DNA of 64,000 nucleotides from Paenalcaligenes suwonensis (GTDB lineage Bacteria > Pseudomonadota > Gammaproteobacteria > Burkholderiales > Burkholderiaceae_B): positions 1-64,000 of the forward strand of contig NZ_JAANPV010000009.1 in NCBI RefSeq assembly GCF_011290505.1. The letters run 5' to 3'. The notes under the pieces are model-generated. The model searched no databases, was not told the DNA's origin, and saw nothing but the letters and a program-made list of their open reading frames with translations. Shown piece after piece: positions 45,081-54,139 of the stretch; the first letter of the stretch is position 1, and each line of letters opens with the position of its first letter. The translations under genes were made by a program, and so were the position numbers.

Positions 45081-45779
45081 TTAGCGCACATTAATAATGC
45101 GCATGGCCTTGGCGCGCTTATTGCCGGGCTCAAAGATTTGAATGGTGATTTGGCGTGGTGTCACACCGTCAGGCAATGTGACGTCACCCATCAAGTGAGC
45201 ATAGCGGCCCAATGAAACCTCAATGGGTTCTAGGTCTACGTAGCCTGTACGCCCGTTGGGGTAGCGGCCTTGAATATTAAACTGCATTTCACCGGTAAAG
45301 GTTTGCCCGGCTTGCTCTTTATCTTGCATTAGCAAAATGTTGTAGTTCAATTTGCCATCGCTGGTGGTAAAGGTCGCAGAGCGAATGCCCGGTGAGGTGC
45401 CACGTGGGTCGGCAGGCATTGCATCCGCAAAGAGTTCTATGTCTTTTTGTAGTGCGCTGACCGTTTGATCGTGGTTGTCGAGCGAACTTTGCTGAGATTG
45501 CAGACGCGCTTGGCTTTCTTCTAAGTCTCGTGTGGTACTCGCCAGTTGCGACTGTAAACGCTGGTTTTCGGCATTAGCGCTGTTTAAGTCAAAGTGCAAC
45601 TGTTCGGATTGTTCTACCGTAAGACGTGTAGGGCCGTAGCTGGTTTGAATAAACAATAAGCCGCCCGCGCCGATAATTACACCGGTTAGCATAAGTACCA
45701 ACCAACGAGGGATACGGCGTTTTCTGCGTGAATAATCGTAGGGGGTAGGTCTGAATACGGGGCGTTTAGAACCGAGCAT
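45081..45779 (-). CDS. Membrane-anchored coiled-coil protein (DUF6776-like)
   Basis: A 232-residue protein: a basic cytoplasmic start (R-R-K-R-R near residues 18-22), one transmembrane helix at about 26-45, a coiled coil at about 55-115 rich in Q, S and L, and a C-terminal beta-rich domain. The pattern recalls a betaproteobacterial and gammaproteobacterial family listed as DUF6776, with no known function. The bitopic shape and envelope neighbours hint at a periplasmic scaffold, but that is inference. It stands 69 bases after murU on the same strand. Confidence 0.75.
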   Translation of the reverse strand: MLGSKRPVFRPTPYDYSRRKRRIPRWLVLMLTGVIIGAGGLLFIQTSYGPTRLTVEQSEQLHFDLNSANAENQRLQSQLASTTRDLEESQARLQSQQSSLDNHDQTVSALQKDIELFADAMPADPRGTSPGIRSATFTTSDGKLNYNILLMQDKEQAGQTFTGEMQFNIQGRYPNGRTGYVDLEPIEVSLGRYAHLMGDVTLPDGVTPRQITIQIFEPGNKRAKAMRIINVR

Positions 45780-45848
45780 GGACTGAGAGTATTTGCGGGT
45801 GAATGAAGGTATGCGTATCAGGCATTAACCTGAATAATCATAACGTGC

Positions 45849-46553
45849 CTATTCCAGTGCGCCAAGCTGACTTGAGATTTTTTCTAGTCGCTCAGGGGTG
45901 CCTACATCCGTCCAAGTGCTTTGCAGCGCTTCACCACTAATGTGTTGCTGCGACATGGCCTGCCGTAGCAAAGGCCCTAGTGGCGCGGGTTGGCCTACTG
46001 GTAGCGCGGAAAATAGGGCTGGTTTGTAACAGCCTATACCACTGTAGGTAAGTGGTTTATCTGAAATTGTAAGGGGATGTTCCGATAGCAGTTGGCTGGG
46101 TGCTTGCAGGTAAAAATCGCCCTTCAGATTGTGTTCGGGGTTTTCTACCATCCACAAGTGAGCAAGGCGATCGCTATCGTCTAAGGCTTTGGCTGCAGCA
46201 AAAGCGTGTTGGGCATCCCAATCGGTGAAGACGTCGCCGTTGATAATTAAAAAGGGGGAATCCCCTAGTAATGGTAAAGCTTGTCGTATGCCGCCAGCGG
46301 TTTCTAGCGCAGGGTTTTCAGGACTGTACTGTATGTGCACCCCCAACTGACTGCCATCGCCAAGCGCTGCTTCTATTTTTTCACCCAGCCATGCATGATT
46401 AATCACGATGTCGGTGATGCCAGCACGTTGTAGGCGCAAAATATGCCATTCAATCAGTGAATGTTTGCCAGCACGTAGCAGGGGTTTGGGGCAGTGGTCC
46501 GTCAGTGGCCGCATGCGTTCGCCGCGGCCCGCTGCCAAAATCATGGCTTTCAT
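45849..46553 (-). CDS. murU: N-acetylmuramate alpha-1-phosphate uridylyltransferase
   Basis: A 234-residue nucleotidyltransferase. L-A-A-G-R-G-E-R-M-R-P-L-T-D near residues 6-19 is the nucleotide-binding signature, K-P-L-L follows, and I-N-G-D-V-F near residue 105 gives a metal-binding aspartate. MurU makes UDP-MurNAc from MurNAc-1-phosphate in the recycling route that bypasses MurA and MurB. Pairing with AmgK is decisive for choosing MurU over mannose-1-phosphate guanylyltransferase. Start overlaps the amgK stop (TAATG). Confidence 0.9.
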   Translation of the reverse strand: MKAMILAAGRGERMRPLTDHCPKPLLRAGKHSLIEWHILRLQRAGITDIVINHAWLGEKIEAALGDGSQLGVHIQYSPENPALETAGGIRQALPLLGDSPFLIINGDVFTDWDAQHAFAAAKALDDSDRLAHLWMVENPEHNLKGDFYLQAPSQLLSEHPLTISDKPLTYSGIGCYKPALFSALPVGQPAPLGPLLRQAMSQQHISGEALQSTWTDVGTPERLEKISSQLGALE

Positions 46554-47599
46554 TAAAAGGTCATCCCCAGTACGGTTTGGCGGCCTTCAATGCGATCTAG
46601 CAGTTTGCGTATAGGGAATAGCTCTTCGTAGCGGCTAGTCACTTGGCGCAAGTATGCTTGCAGTCTAGGTAGGTGGGCCAGATACCAGTCTTTGCCATCA
46701 CGTATAGACAGTCTACAAAATACACCCAATATACGTAAATTACGTTGCACACTCATCCACTCGTAAGCACGGTGAAATTCGGCAAAGTCTAGACTAACGG
46801 GCAAATTGGCGTGGATGGCAGCTTGCCAGTAGCGTATGGCCCAGTCCAGTTGTTGCTCTTCATCCCAGGTGTGTCGGGCATCCATTACCAAGGACGCCAA
46901 ATCGTAGGTAATAGGGCCTACTACTGCATCCTGATAGTCAATGACGCCGGGGCGTAGACTATCGTCTACGGGCATCATGAGGTTGGGGCTATGGTAGTCG
47001 CGGTGTACCAGTACTTGTGCCACATTGACGTTATCAGCAACCAGTGCAGCAAAACATGTGTCTAGCGCTTTGCGTTCTGGTTCCGTCAAGCTGGTGTTAC
47101 AGTGCTGGTTAATAAACCATTCTTCAAACACTTGCAGCTCTTCTAGCATGCGAGCCTCGTTATAGAGAGGCAGGCCGCTGCTGTCAGTGTGTTGCAGTTG
47201 CACCAAGCTTTGTATCGCACCACGGTACAGGTTCTGAATGGTAGGATTGTCCAAGCCTTTTTGTAGCGCATGCCAGAAGTTATCTTGGCCCAGATCGCTC
47301 AGCAGTAAAAAGCCCTGCTCTACATCGCTAGCAAGTATGTGCGGCACATTTAGATCACGAGCAGCGAGTCGCTGAGTAATGTCCACGAAGGCCGCGGTAT
47401 CTTCTTTGGCGGGGGGCGCATCCATGACAACGAGTGTGCCATGTTGGCTATCCAGGCGGAAGTAACGTCGGAAACTGGCATCGCCTGAGGCAGGGCGCAG
47501 TGTATCAAGTTGCAGGTTGTAGCTGCCGTCCAATGTGTGTAGCCAGCTTAACAGTTGCTGATAACGGGAGTCATTGGCGAGATTTAAAGTGGCATCCAT
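46553..47599 (-). CDS. amgK: N-acetylmuramate/N-acetylglucosamine kinase AmgK
   Basis: A 348-residue aminoglycoside-phosphotransferase-fold kinase. V-L-V-H-R-D-Y-H-S-P-N-L near residues 195-206 is the catalytic loop with its aspartate, and G-V-I-D-Y-Q-D-A near 218-225 is the metal site. AmgK phosphorylates the anomeric carbon of MurNAc for MurU, shown in Pseudomonas. It is translationally coupled to murU and divergent from lptD, an arrangement I also recall in pseudomonads. Confidence 0.92.
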   Translation of the reverse strand: MDATLNLANDSRYQQLLSWLHTLDGSYNLQLDTLRPASGDASFRRYFRLDSQHGTLVVMDAPPAKEDTAAFVDITQRLAARDLNVPHILASDVEQGFLLLSDLGQDNFWHALQKGLDNPTIQNLYRGAIQSLVQLQHTDSSGLPLYNEARMLEELQVFEEWFINQHCNTSLTEPERKALDTCFAALVADNVNVAQVLVHRDYHSPNLMMPVDDSLRPGVIDYQDAVVGPITYDLASLVMDARHTWDEEQQLDWAIRYWQAAIHANLPVSLDFAEFHRAYEWMSVQRNLRILGVFCRLSIRDGKDWYLAHLPRLQAYLRQVTSRYEELFPIRKLLDRIEGRQTVLGMTF

Positions 47600-47744
47600 G
47601 GGCTAAGAACAAAGTTTTGCAAGAAAAAAGGCGAATAGCGCTGCCGTATCGGGCGAGCTTATCTATAATAACGGGTCACGGCCAGCAAAAGGGTGGTCGG
47701 CCATTACTTTAGCGTAATTCTATTTTCCTGGGGATACGGATCCG

Positions 47745-50123
47745 GTGCGAGCGGTCAGACGTTTTCATTTATTGTTGTTAGGCTCTCTGACGTGCGCCGT
47801 AATGCCTGTCAAAGCGGGGGCAAAGCAGCCCACCTTGCAGGCTTCGCCGGCGTTGCAAGTTCGTCAGGTAGCGGAGGACGACATGACCTCCTACCTCATT
47901 GGTGACGAGCTTGAGAGCATGGAAAGTGGGGAGGTAGTGCTGACGGGTGATGCGCAAGTGCGCCGTATAGACTCGGTGAGTAAGGGCGATCAGATTCGCT
48001 ACGACAGAAATACGGGCGATGTGAAAGTTCGTGGTAATGGCGTGCTCATGCGAGGGGGCAGCATCGTACGCAGTCCCAGCATTGACTACAACATGAAATC
48101 CGAAGAGGGTGAGCTAGATGCCATGCGGTTTTGGCTAGACGGTGGCTCATCGGGTACAGCCGAGGCAGGTACCATCTACAACAGCGATCACATGAAATTG
48201 GACGACGTGCTGTATAGCACGTGTCCATGCCCTGATCCGGCGTGGTACATCAAGGCCCCTACAGTAGATTTGTACATAGACGAAAACCGTGGTGTGGCGC
48301 GCAACAGCGTAATCTATTTTAAAGATGTGCCCATCTTTTATTCGCCGTATTTCTCTTTCCCTTTACGAGAAGAGCGTAAATCGGGGTTCTTAACCCCTGT
48401 GTATGGCTATACCAGTAACAGTGGTTTGGAATTGGCCTTGCCCTACTACTTCAATCTGGCGCCTAACTACGATGCAACCTTGACGCCGCGTAACTACTCT
48501 AAGCGTGGTTTGCAGTTAGACGGCGAGTTTCGCTATTTGGGCCGCACCTATGAAGGTCAGATTAACGGCTCTTACCTGAATCATGATAAGAAAACGCGCG
48601 AAGCGCGTTGGATGCTATCTACACAGCATCGTCAGCGCTTAGGCTACGGCTTTGGGTTTAGTGCACGGTATAACCGTGTGTCGGACGATAACTATTTCCG
48701 AGACCTAACGTCTATTGATTTAGGTAATACGAATATTGATAGCTTGGCTAGCTCCGCTGCCTTTACTTGGTCTGGGGCGAAGTATTTCAACGCATCGTTG
48801 TCGGTAACGCAGTATCAAACCTTGCAAGATGAAACCTCGAACTACAGGCGTCCTGAATACAACCAATTGCCCAGTTTGAAGGTGCGTGGTGCGCGTTATA
48901 ACTGGGGTGGCTTTGATGTGGTGAGCGAGAATGCCGTCACACGATTTGAAATGCCCTATTATTCGGGCACATTGTCTGAGTTTGATAAGTACCGCAAGTT
49001 GAGAGTAGCCCCTAACGGAACACGTATGTCTTCCTTGACATCCATTAGCTACCCAATGGTGCGTCCTTATGGCTACATTACTCCCAAGGCATCGTTGCAC
49101 TTGAGTCAGTACGATACCGAATGGAGTGCATTACCTAGTGGTAATGCTGCGCGTGATAACCCGCGTAGCAAAGGTCGCGCATTACCTTTACTGTCATTGG
49201 ATTCAGGCTTGTATTTTGAGCGTGATACTAGCCTGTTTGGTAATAACGCCATACAAACGCTAGAGCCTCGCATGTACTACTTGTACGTGCCGTATCGTGA
49301 TCAAAGTATGCTGCCTATTTTTGATACTAGCGTAGCGTCGTTTAATTTCTCTCAAGCCTTTAGTGAGAACATTTACAGCGGTGGTTGGGATAGGATTGCG
49401 AACGCCAACCAGTTAACCTTGGGTTTGACTACTCGTTGGTTGGATGCTGATACGGGTGAAGAGCGTATGATGTTGCAGGTTGCACAGCGCTTGTATTTCG
49501 AAGATCAAAAAGTCTTCTTAAGAAATACGGCTAATAACGAATACCCTGAAACACGTAGGCGCTCCGATTACTTGTTTGGCGCAGGTGCAGCCTTAACAGA
49601 CACCCTGAATGTGCGTGCAGATGCGCAATTCAATCCGCAATCCAGACGTACGAACCGATTAAGTGCAGGTTTTAGATGGCAACCACAACGTTTGGCGACC
49701 TTGTCTGCATCATATCGTTACGAGCGTGATCCTAGAGCCTTTGATAATCCTAACTATTTCAGGGAAAATCCAACAGCAAGTGATAACGGTAGAGAACGTG
49801 TGTCCGTAACGACGCAGTGGCCGTTGTCGAATAAAGTATTTGCGCTGGGACGTGTGGATTATTCCCTGCAGGAAAAACGTAGTACGCAAACTATCTTCGG
49901 TATGGAGTACAAAGGCGAATGCTGTTGGGCAGCACGTTTTGTAGTACAGCGTTACGCGGTATCTGCCCAAAAAAGCAATTCAGCAGTATTCTTCCAGTTA
50001 GAGCTGTCTGGCCTGGGCGCTGTTGGCCCTGACCCGATGAAAATGTTGCGCGAACGTATTGTAGGGTACGAGCCTATTACGCCTACTAGCTCAGAAACAA
50101 CCACCTTCGAGAGGTATGAATAA
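47745..50123 (+). CDS. lptD: LPS-assembly outer-membrane protein LptD
   Basis: A 792-residue outer-membrane beta-barrel that inserts LPS with LptE. A signal peptide ends near A-G-A (residue 26). The N-terminal OstA-like jellyroll (residues about 45-170) has V-L-T-G-D-A-Q-V-R-R, and a 26-strand-type barrel follows. Mature cysteines are only C160 and C162 (C-P-C) and C726, C727 (C-C); the pair near the end matches the disulfide partners of E. coli. The start is a GTG at 47745 after GGGG; no in-frame ATG lies near. surA follows after two bases. Confidence 0.94.
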   Translation: MRAVRRFHLLLLGSLTCAVMPVKAGAKQPTLQASPALQVRQVAEDDMTSYLIGDELESMESGEVVLTGDAQVRRIDSVSKGDQIRYDRNTGDVKVRGNGVLMRGGSIVRSPSIDYNMKSEEGELDAMRFWLDGGSSGTAEAGTIYNSDHMKLDDVLYSTCPCPDPAWYIKAPTVDLYIDENRGVARNSVIYFKDVPIFYSPYFSFPLREERKSGFLTPVYGYTSNSGLELALPYYFNLAPNYDATLTPRNYSKRGLQLDGEFRYLGRTYEGQINGSYLNHDKKTREARWMLSTQHRQRLGYGFGFSARYNRVSDDNYFRDLTSIDLGNTNIDSLASSAAFTWSGAKYFNASLSVTQYQTLQDETSNYRRPEYNQLPSLKVRGARYNWGGFDVVSENAVTRFEMPYYSGTLSEFDKYRKLRVAPNGTRMSSLTSISYPMVRPYGYITPKASLHLSQYDTEWSALPSGNAARDNPRSKGRALPLLSLDSGLYFERDTSLFGNNAIQTLEPRMYYLYVPYRDQSMLPIFDTSVASFNFSQAFSENIYSGGWDRIANANQLTLGLTTRWLDADTGEERMMLQVAQRLYFEDQKVFLRNTANNEYPETRRRSDYLFGAGAALTDTLNVRADAQFNPQSRRTNRLSAGFRWQPQRLATLSASYRYERDPRAFDNPNYFRENPTASDNGRERVSVTTQWPLSNKVFALGRVDYSLQEKRSTQTIFGMEYKGECCWAARFVVQRYAVSAQKSNSAVFFQLELSGLGAVGPDPMKMLRERIVGYEPITPTSSETTTFERYE

Positions 50124-50125
50124 AG

Positions 50126-51562
50126 ATGCGGTTACGCTGTTCTAAATTTGTGTTGTCAGGAAGCCTGGCGCTGGTATCTACGCTGTTTGCTGTAACAGCG
50201 GGAGCACAACAGGCCGCCCAACCCGCAGAGCGTTCTGCCCGTTTCGTTGATGGTATTGCGGCGATTGTTGATTCTCAGGTGATTACGTTGCGTCAGCTAG
50301 ACAGCGAAGCAGCGATAGTGGCCCGACAATTGCAGTCACAGAATATTCCATTGCCTGATCCGCAAACATTGCGTTTGCAAGTGTTGAATAGGTTGATAGA
50401 CCAAACCATTCAAGAGCAAGAAGGCAAACGTTTAGGGATAGTGATCACGCCTGAGTTCTTAGACAATGCAGTCAAAATGGTGGCCGAGCGTAACAAGCTG
50501 ACCCCTGAAAAACTGCGTCAAGAAATTACCAAAACAGGGATGACATGGGATGATTATCTTAAAACCCTACGTCATGACCTATTGCTGGATCAATTGCGTC
50601 AACGGATGGTGGATGAGCGCATCTACATTAGTGATGCAGAAGTTGACGCTTACTTGAAAAAACAAGGTGTGCAAGCGCCAGCGAGGAGTGCTGCCGCCAA
50701 TAACCAAGCAGCGGCAGGCCCTGTGTACATCGAGTTGGCACAGATTTTAGTGCGCGTACCCGAAGGCTCAGACAGCAACACAGAGCGTAATTTGCGTCTT
50801 AAAGCCGAAGGGCTATTAGCGCGTGTGAAAGCGGGTGAGGATTTTGCTGGTGTAGCCGCCGCAGCATCTGATGGGCAAGAGGCTTTGCACGGTGGCGTGC
50901 TGGGTATTCGTCCTCTAGAGGGCTGGCCTGACTTGTTTGTGGATAACATCAAAAACTTGTCGTCAGGACAAGTTAGTGGTTTGGTGCGTAGCGGTCAGGG
51001 TTACCACATTTTGAAAGTTACCCACCACGGTGGTCAAGATGCGGTAGATACATCTGTGGCGCAGCCGCAAGCTCCGGGTACTACCGAGCAGGGGCCGATG
51101 ATGGTTACCCAAACTAAAGCGCGTCACATTCTGATCAAACTGTCGCAAGTGCGTGATGATGAGCAAGCGAAAGAGCGCATTGAGCAACTGAAGCAGCGTA
51201 TTGATCAAGGCGAGTCGTTTGAAGTGTTAGCGCGTAGTAACTCAGAAGACAGCACCGCTCCATTGGGCGGTGATTTGGGTTGGTTAACACCAGGTGAAAC
51301 CGTTCCCGCATTTGAGCAGGCTATGGACTCCCTACAGCCGGGTCAGGTCAGCGCACCAGTACGTTCGCAGTTTGGTTGGCACATCATCCGTGTAGACGAT
51401 AGACGTACGAAGAACATGGAAAACGAATATCGCCGTATGCAGGCGCGTCAGCACCTGTTTGAACAGCGAGTAGAGCCCGCATTGGATGATTGGCTAAGCC
51501 AGTTACGCGGTAGTGTGTATATAGATAATCGCCTAGAGAAGGCATTGTCGTCGGAGCAGTAA
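50126..51562 (+). CDS. surA: Periplasmic chaperone and peptidyl-prolyl isomerase SurA
   Basis: A 478-residue periplasmic protein. The signal peptide ends A-G-A near residue 27. The N-terminal chaperone domain has [11 protein letters not shown] near residue 45. Two parvulin domains follow: the first near residues 200-300, the second near 325-425 with R-H-I-L-I-K and the G-G-D-L-G-W-L motif. It escorts outer-membrane proteins, including LptD encoded directly upstream. It is part of an lptD-surA-rsmA operon. Confidence 0.96.
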   Translation: MRLRCSKFVLSGSLALVSTLFAVTAGAQQAAQPAERSARFVDGIAAIVDSQVITLRQLDSEAAIVARQLQSQNIPLPDPQTLRLQVLNRLIDQTIQEQEGKRLGIVITPEFLDNAVKMVAERNKLTPEKLRQEITKTGMTWDDYLKTLRHDLLLDQLRQRMVDERIYISDAEVDAYLKKQGVQAPARSAAANNQAAAGPVYIELAQILVRVPEGSDSNTERNLRLKAEGLLARVKAGEDFAGVAAAASDGQEALHGGVLGIRPLEGWPDLFVDNIKNLSSGQVSGLVRSGQGYHILKVTHHGGQDAVDTSVAQPQAPGTTEQGPMMVTQTKARHILIKLSQVRDDEQAKERIEQLKQRIDQGESFEVLARSNSEDSTAPLGGDLGWLTPGETVPAFEQAMDSLQPGQVSAPVRSQFGWHIIRVDDRRTKNMENEYRRMQARQHLFEQRVEPALDDWLSQLRGSVYIDNRLEKALSSEQ

Positions 51563-51567
51563 ACAGC

Positions 51568-52353
51568 ATGGCTAAACATGAAGCCCGCAAGCGATTCGGA
51601 CAGAATTTTTTGCATGACCTATCCGTAATCGATGATATTGTGCGGGCGTTGGATTTACAGCGCGATGATAAGGTCGTAGAGATTGGTCCCGGTTTGGCCG
51701 CCTTAACGCGGCCATTGTCGGAACGACTGGACCATTTGAATGTGATTGAGCTGGATAGGGACTTAGCACATCGCTTACGCAATAGCTTTAGTCCCAAAAA
51801 ATTGAGCATTACCGAAGCCGATGTGCTGACAGTAGACTTTGCTCAATGGGGCGAAGGCTTACGTATTGTGGGTAACTTACCCTACAACATCTCCAGCCCG
51901 TTGTTGTTTCACCTAGCATCTTTTGCGCATTTGGTGAAAGACCAGCATTTCATGTTGCAACGCGAGGTGGTGGATCGCATGGTGGCAAAGCCCGGCAGCA
52001 GCGACTACAGTCGCTTGTCGGTGATGCTACAGTCGCGTTACCGCATGTTCAAACTGTTTGATGTCTCGCCCGAAGCCTTTGACCCTGCACCGAAAGTAGT
52101 GTCGTCTATTGTGCGTATGCGACCTTTGCCTGAGGACAGACCTCAAGCCAAAGACGTAGCATTATTTGAGCAGTTGGTAGCATCTAGCTTTGCACAGCGT
52201 CGTAAGATGTTGCGTGGTAGCTGGAGCAAATGGGTTGCGCTTATTCCTTGGGATGACGTTGGCATAGAGCCTACAGCGCGTCCTGGCGATGTTAGCGTAC
52301 AGCAGTTTATTGCTGTGGCAGACGCGTTAACGGCGCAAGGTGTTACGGGCTAA
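51568..52353 (+). CDS. rsmA: 16S rRNA (adenine-1518/1519-N6)-dimethyltransferase
   Basis: A 261-residue methyltransferase (KsgA). R-F-G-Q-N-F-L-H-D near residues 9-17, SAM-binding [11 protein letters not shown] near 37-47, and the catalytic N-L-P-Y-N-I-S-S-P near 106-114 are all present. Length matches the family. It begins five bases after surA; no clear terminator follows before the repeat element. Confidence 0.96.
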   Translation: MAKHEARKRFGQNFLHDLSVIDDIVRALDLQRDDKVVEIGPGLAALTRPLSERLDHLNVIELDRDLAHRLRNSFSPKKLSITEADVLTVDFAQWGEGLRIVGNLPYNISSPLLFHLASFAHLVKDQHFMLQREVVDRMVAKPGSSDYSRLSVMLQSRYRMFKLFDVSPEAFDPAPKVVSSIVRMRPLPEDRPQAKDVALFEQLVASSFAQRRKMLRGSWSKWVALIPWDDVGIEPTARPGDVSVQQFIAVADALTAQGVTG

Positions 52354-52857
52354 GTAGACGAAGGTTTAAAGTTCACTTACTCACGACTGGCTGCCGTGGC
52401 CTAAGGCTATAGCCAATGAGCGTTAAAGCCCGCTCACTCACGACCGGACCGCATGAGTCTACGGCTGCGAAAGTATTTTCAAATTTGTAAACCAAATTGA
52501 AAAATACTTCCCTCCGCCTTTCCTTCGTTGCTTGCCGTGGGCTTTGCTTTGGAGGTGGCTGTCAGTTGTGCGTACTTCTGAGCAAAACAGCACGTGATGC
52601 AACGCAAGTTCTCCAGAACAGAAATCCTCTAGCTGGTTGTGCTTGAGTCAACCTCCTGCAGCGTAATAACAAGGCATGGACAATATGCTCTGATTCTGGC
52701 TCGTTGCCACATGAGAAAGGGCTGTAAACCTACCAATAGCAAAATACTCGGGGAGGCGGAGGAAAACTTTTTTGATTTGGTGTCTCAAATCACAAAAAGT
52801 TATTCCGCAGTCCCCCAGCGAGTGCGATGAATGCAGCCGCTACAGCGTAGTGATTAA
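52354..52857. repeat. Dispersed intergenic repeat, copy A
   Basis: A 504-base gap between convergent rsmA and the gate-domain gene. Its core (about 52430-52831) shares ordered blocks with copy B at 61556-61929: GGCTGCGAAAGTATTTT, CCTTTCCTTC, CGTACTTCTGA, TGGACAAT, a GAAAGGG-GTAAACCT block, and a 29-base end block at 52803-52831 with TTCCGCAGTCCCCCAGCG. It holds two hairpins: A1 at 52471-52509 (17-base arms, two mismatches) and A2 at 52765-52801. A short direct repeat of ACTCACGAC starts at 52379 and 52436. A 63-codon frame here is not credited as a gene. Confidence 0.8.
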
Positions 52858-54087
52858 TTAGCCAAAAAACCAATAGCAAACTGCAATGGCTGCGATCACG
52901 CCAGCTAAGTCAGCAAACAACGCGCAACCCACTGCATGGCGGCTACGTATGATTCCCACTGAACCAAAATACACCGCCAGCACGTAGAAGGTGGTCTCTG
53001 TGCTGCCTTGAATAGTGGCAGACAATAAGGCGGCGAAACTGTCTACGCCATGGTGATTCATGGTTTCGATCATGAGTGCTCGTGCTGCACTACCCGAGAA
53101 AGGTTTTACCAGCGCAGTAGGTAGAGCTTCCACAAAGCGGTTATCCATACCTACTGACGCCACTAGCCAGCGTATGCCATCTAGCAGTAGATCTAAGGCA
53201 CCAGAGCTGCGTAACAAGCCTATGGCGCACAACATGGCAACTAGGTAGGGGAGCAGGTCACGGGCGACGGCAAAACCGCCCTTAGCACCCTCTACAAAGC
53301 TGTCGTAGACGGCAACGCGCTTCCACGCGCCTACACCCAGAAACAGCATAATAATCAGAAACAGACTCAGGTTGCCTAGTAAGGCAGAAAGGGTGCTGAT
53401 GGCTGCAACGCTCAATGTGGCCAGGAAGGCCATGAACAGCGACATGGCTGCCAAGAAACCGCCTAACCACAACAGCATGACCGGGTCTGTTAACCGTAAA
53501 CGCTGGACGATGGCAACGCTAATTAACCCCGCTAATGACGAGACCGTTGTGGCAAGCAAAATAGGTAAAAAGACCAAGGTGGGGTCGGGTGCACCTTGCT
53601 GTGCGCGGTACATGAAAATGGTAACGGGCAGCAGGGTTAAGGATGACGCGTTCAGTACTAAAAAGAGAATTTGTGCATTCGTCGCTGTTTGGGGGGTGGG
53701 GTTCAGGCTTTGTAGCGCCTGCATAGCGCGTAGCCCTATAGGGGTGGCGGCATTATCTAAGCCCAAGCCGTTTGCGGCAAAGTTTAAGGTGATCAACCCC
53801 AAGGCTGGGTGACCCGCTGGCACTTCTGGCATCAGGCGCTTAAATACGGGAGCGAGTAGTTGCCCTAATTTTTCTACAATACCGGCGCGTTCGGCCACAC
53901 TTAAAAAGCCCATCCATAAGGTTAGGGTGCCAAAAAGCACCAGCATGATGCTGACAGACAGTTCAGCCATCTGAAACATGCTGTTGACCATACGGCTGAA
54001 AATTTCTGTATCCCCTAACCACAGCCACTGGAACAGGGCGGCGATGGTGGCGATTAGAAAAAAGCAAAACCAAAGGATATTTAGCAT
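52858..54087 (-). CDS. Two-gate-domain membrane protein (SpmA-SpmB-like)
   Basis: A 409-residue membrane protein with about ten hydrophobic segments. Both halves look like nucleoside-recognition (Gate) domains: the first with N-F-A-A-N-G-L-G-L-D-N-A-A-T-P near residues 104-118, the second with S-G-A-L-D near 295 and G-S-T-E-T-T-F-Y-V-L-A near 363. In spore formers these halves are separate proteins, SpmA and SpmB. The organism does not sporulate, and the fused form occurs widely in proteobacteria with no firm function; a transport-like role is inferred. Convergent with rsmA across the repeat. Confidence 0.85.
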   Translation of the reverse strand: MLNILWFCFFLIATIAALFQWLWLGDTEIFSRMVNSMFQMAELSVSIMLVLFGTLTLWMGFLSVAERAGIVEKLGQLLAPVFKRLMPEVPAGHPALGLITLNFAANGLGLDNAATPIGLRAMQALQSLNPTPQTATNAQILFLVLNASSLTLLPVTIFMYRAQQGAPDPTLVFLPILLATTVSSLAGLISVAIVQRLRLTDPVMLLWLGGFLAAMSLFMAFLATLSVAAISTLSALLGNLSLFLIIMLFLGVGAWKRVAVYDSFVEGAKGGFAVARDLLPYLVAMLCAIGLLRSSGALDLLLDGIRWLVASVGMDNRFVEALPTALVKPFSGSAARALMIETMNHHGVDSFAALLSATIQGSTETTFYVLAVYFGSVGIIRSRHAVGCALFADLAGVIAAIAVCYWFFG

Positions 54088-54102
54088 CTATAGCGCGTGT
54101 CA

Positions 54103-54133
54103 AAAACAAAAAAACAGGCCCCTAAAGGCCTGT
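54103..54133 (-). terminator. Intrinsic terminator of gloA
   Basis: On the minus strand ACAGGCC / GGCCTGT with a six-base loop is followed by T6-G-T5. It sits between gloA and the start of the gate-domain gene, separating their transcripts. Confidence 0.9.
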
Positions 54134-54139
54134 AGTGAC

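Noticed and set aside
46408-46614. Plus-strand frames over murU and amgK
   Set aside because: They are antisense shadows of well-supported genes.
52639-52830. 63-codon frame in repeat copy A
   Set aside because: No start signal; its similarity to the copy B frame is explained by the shared DNA hairpin.
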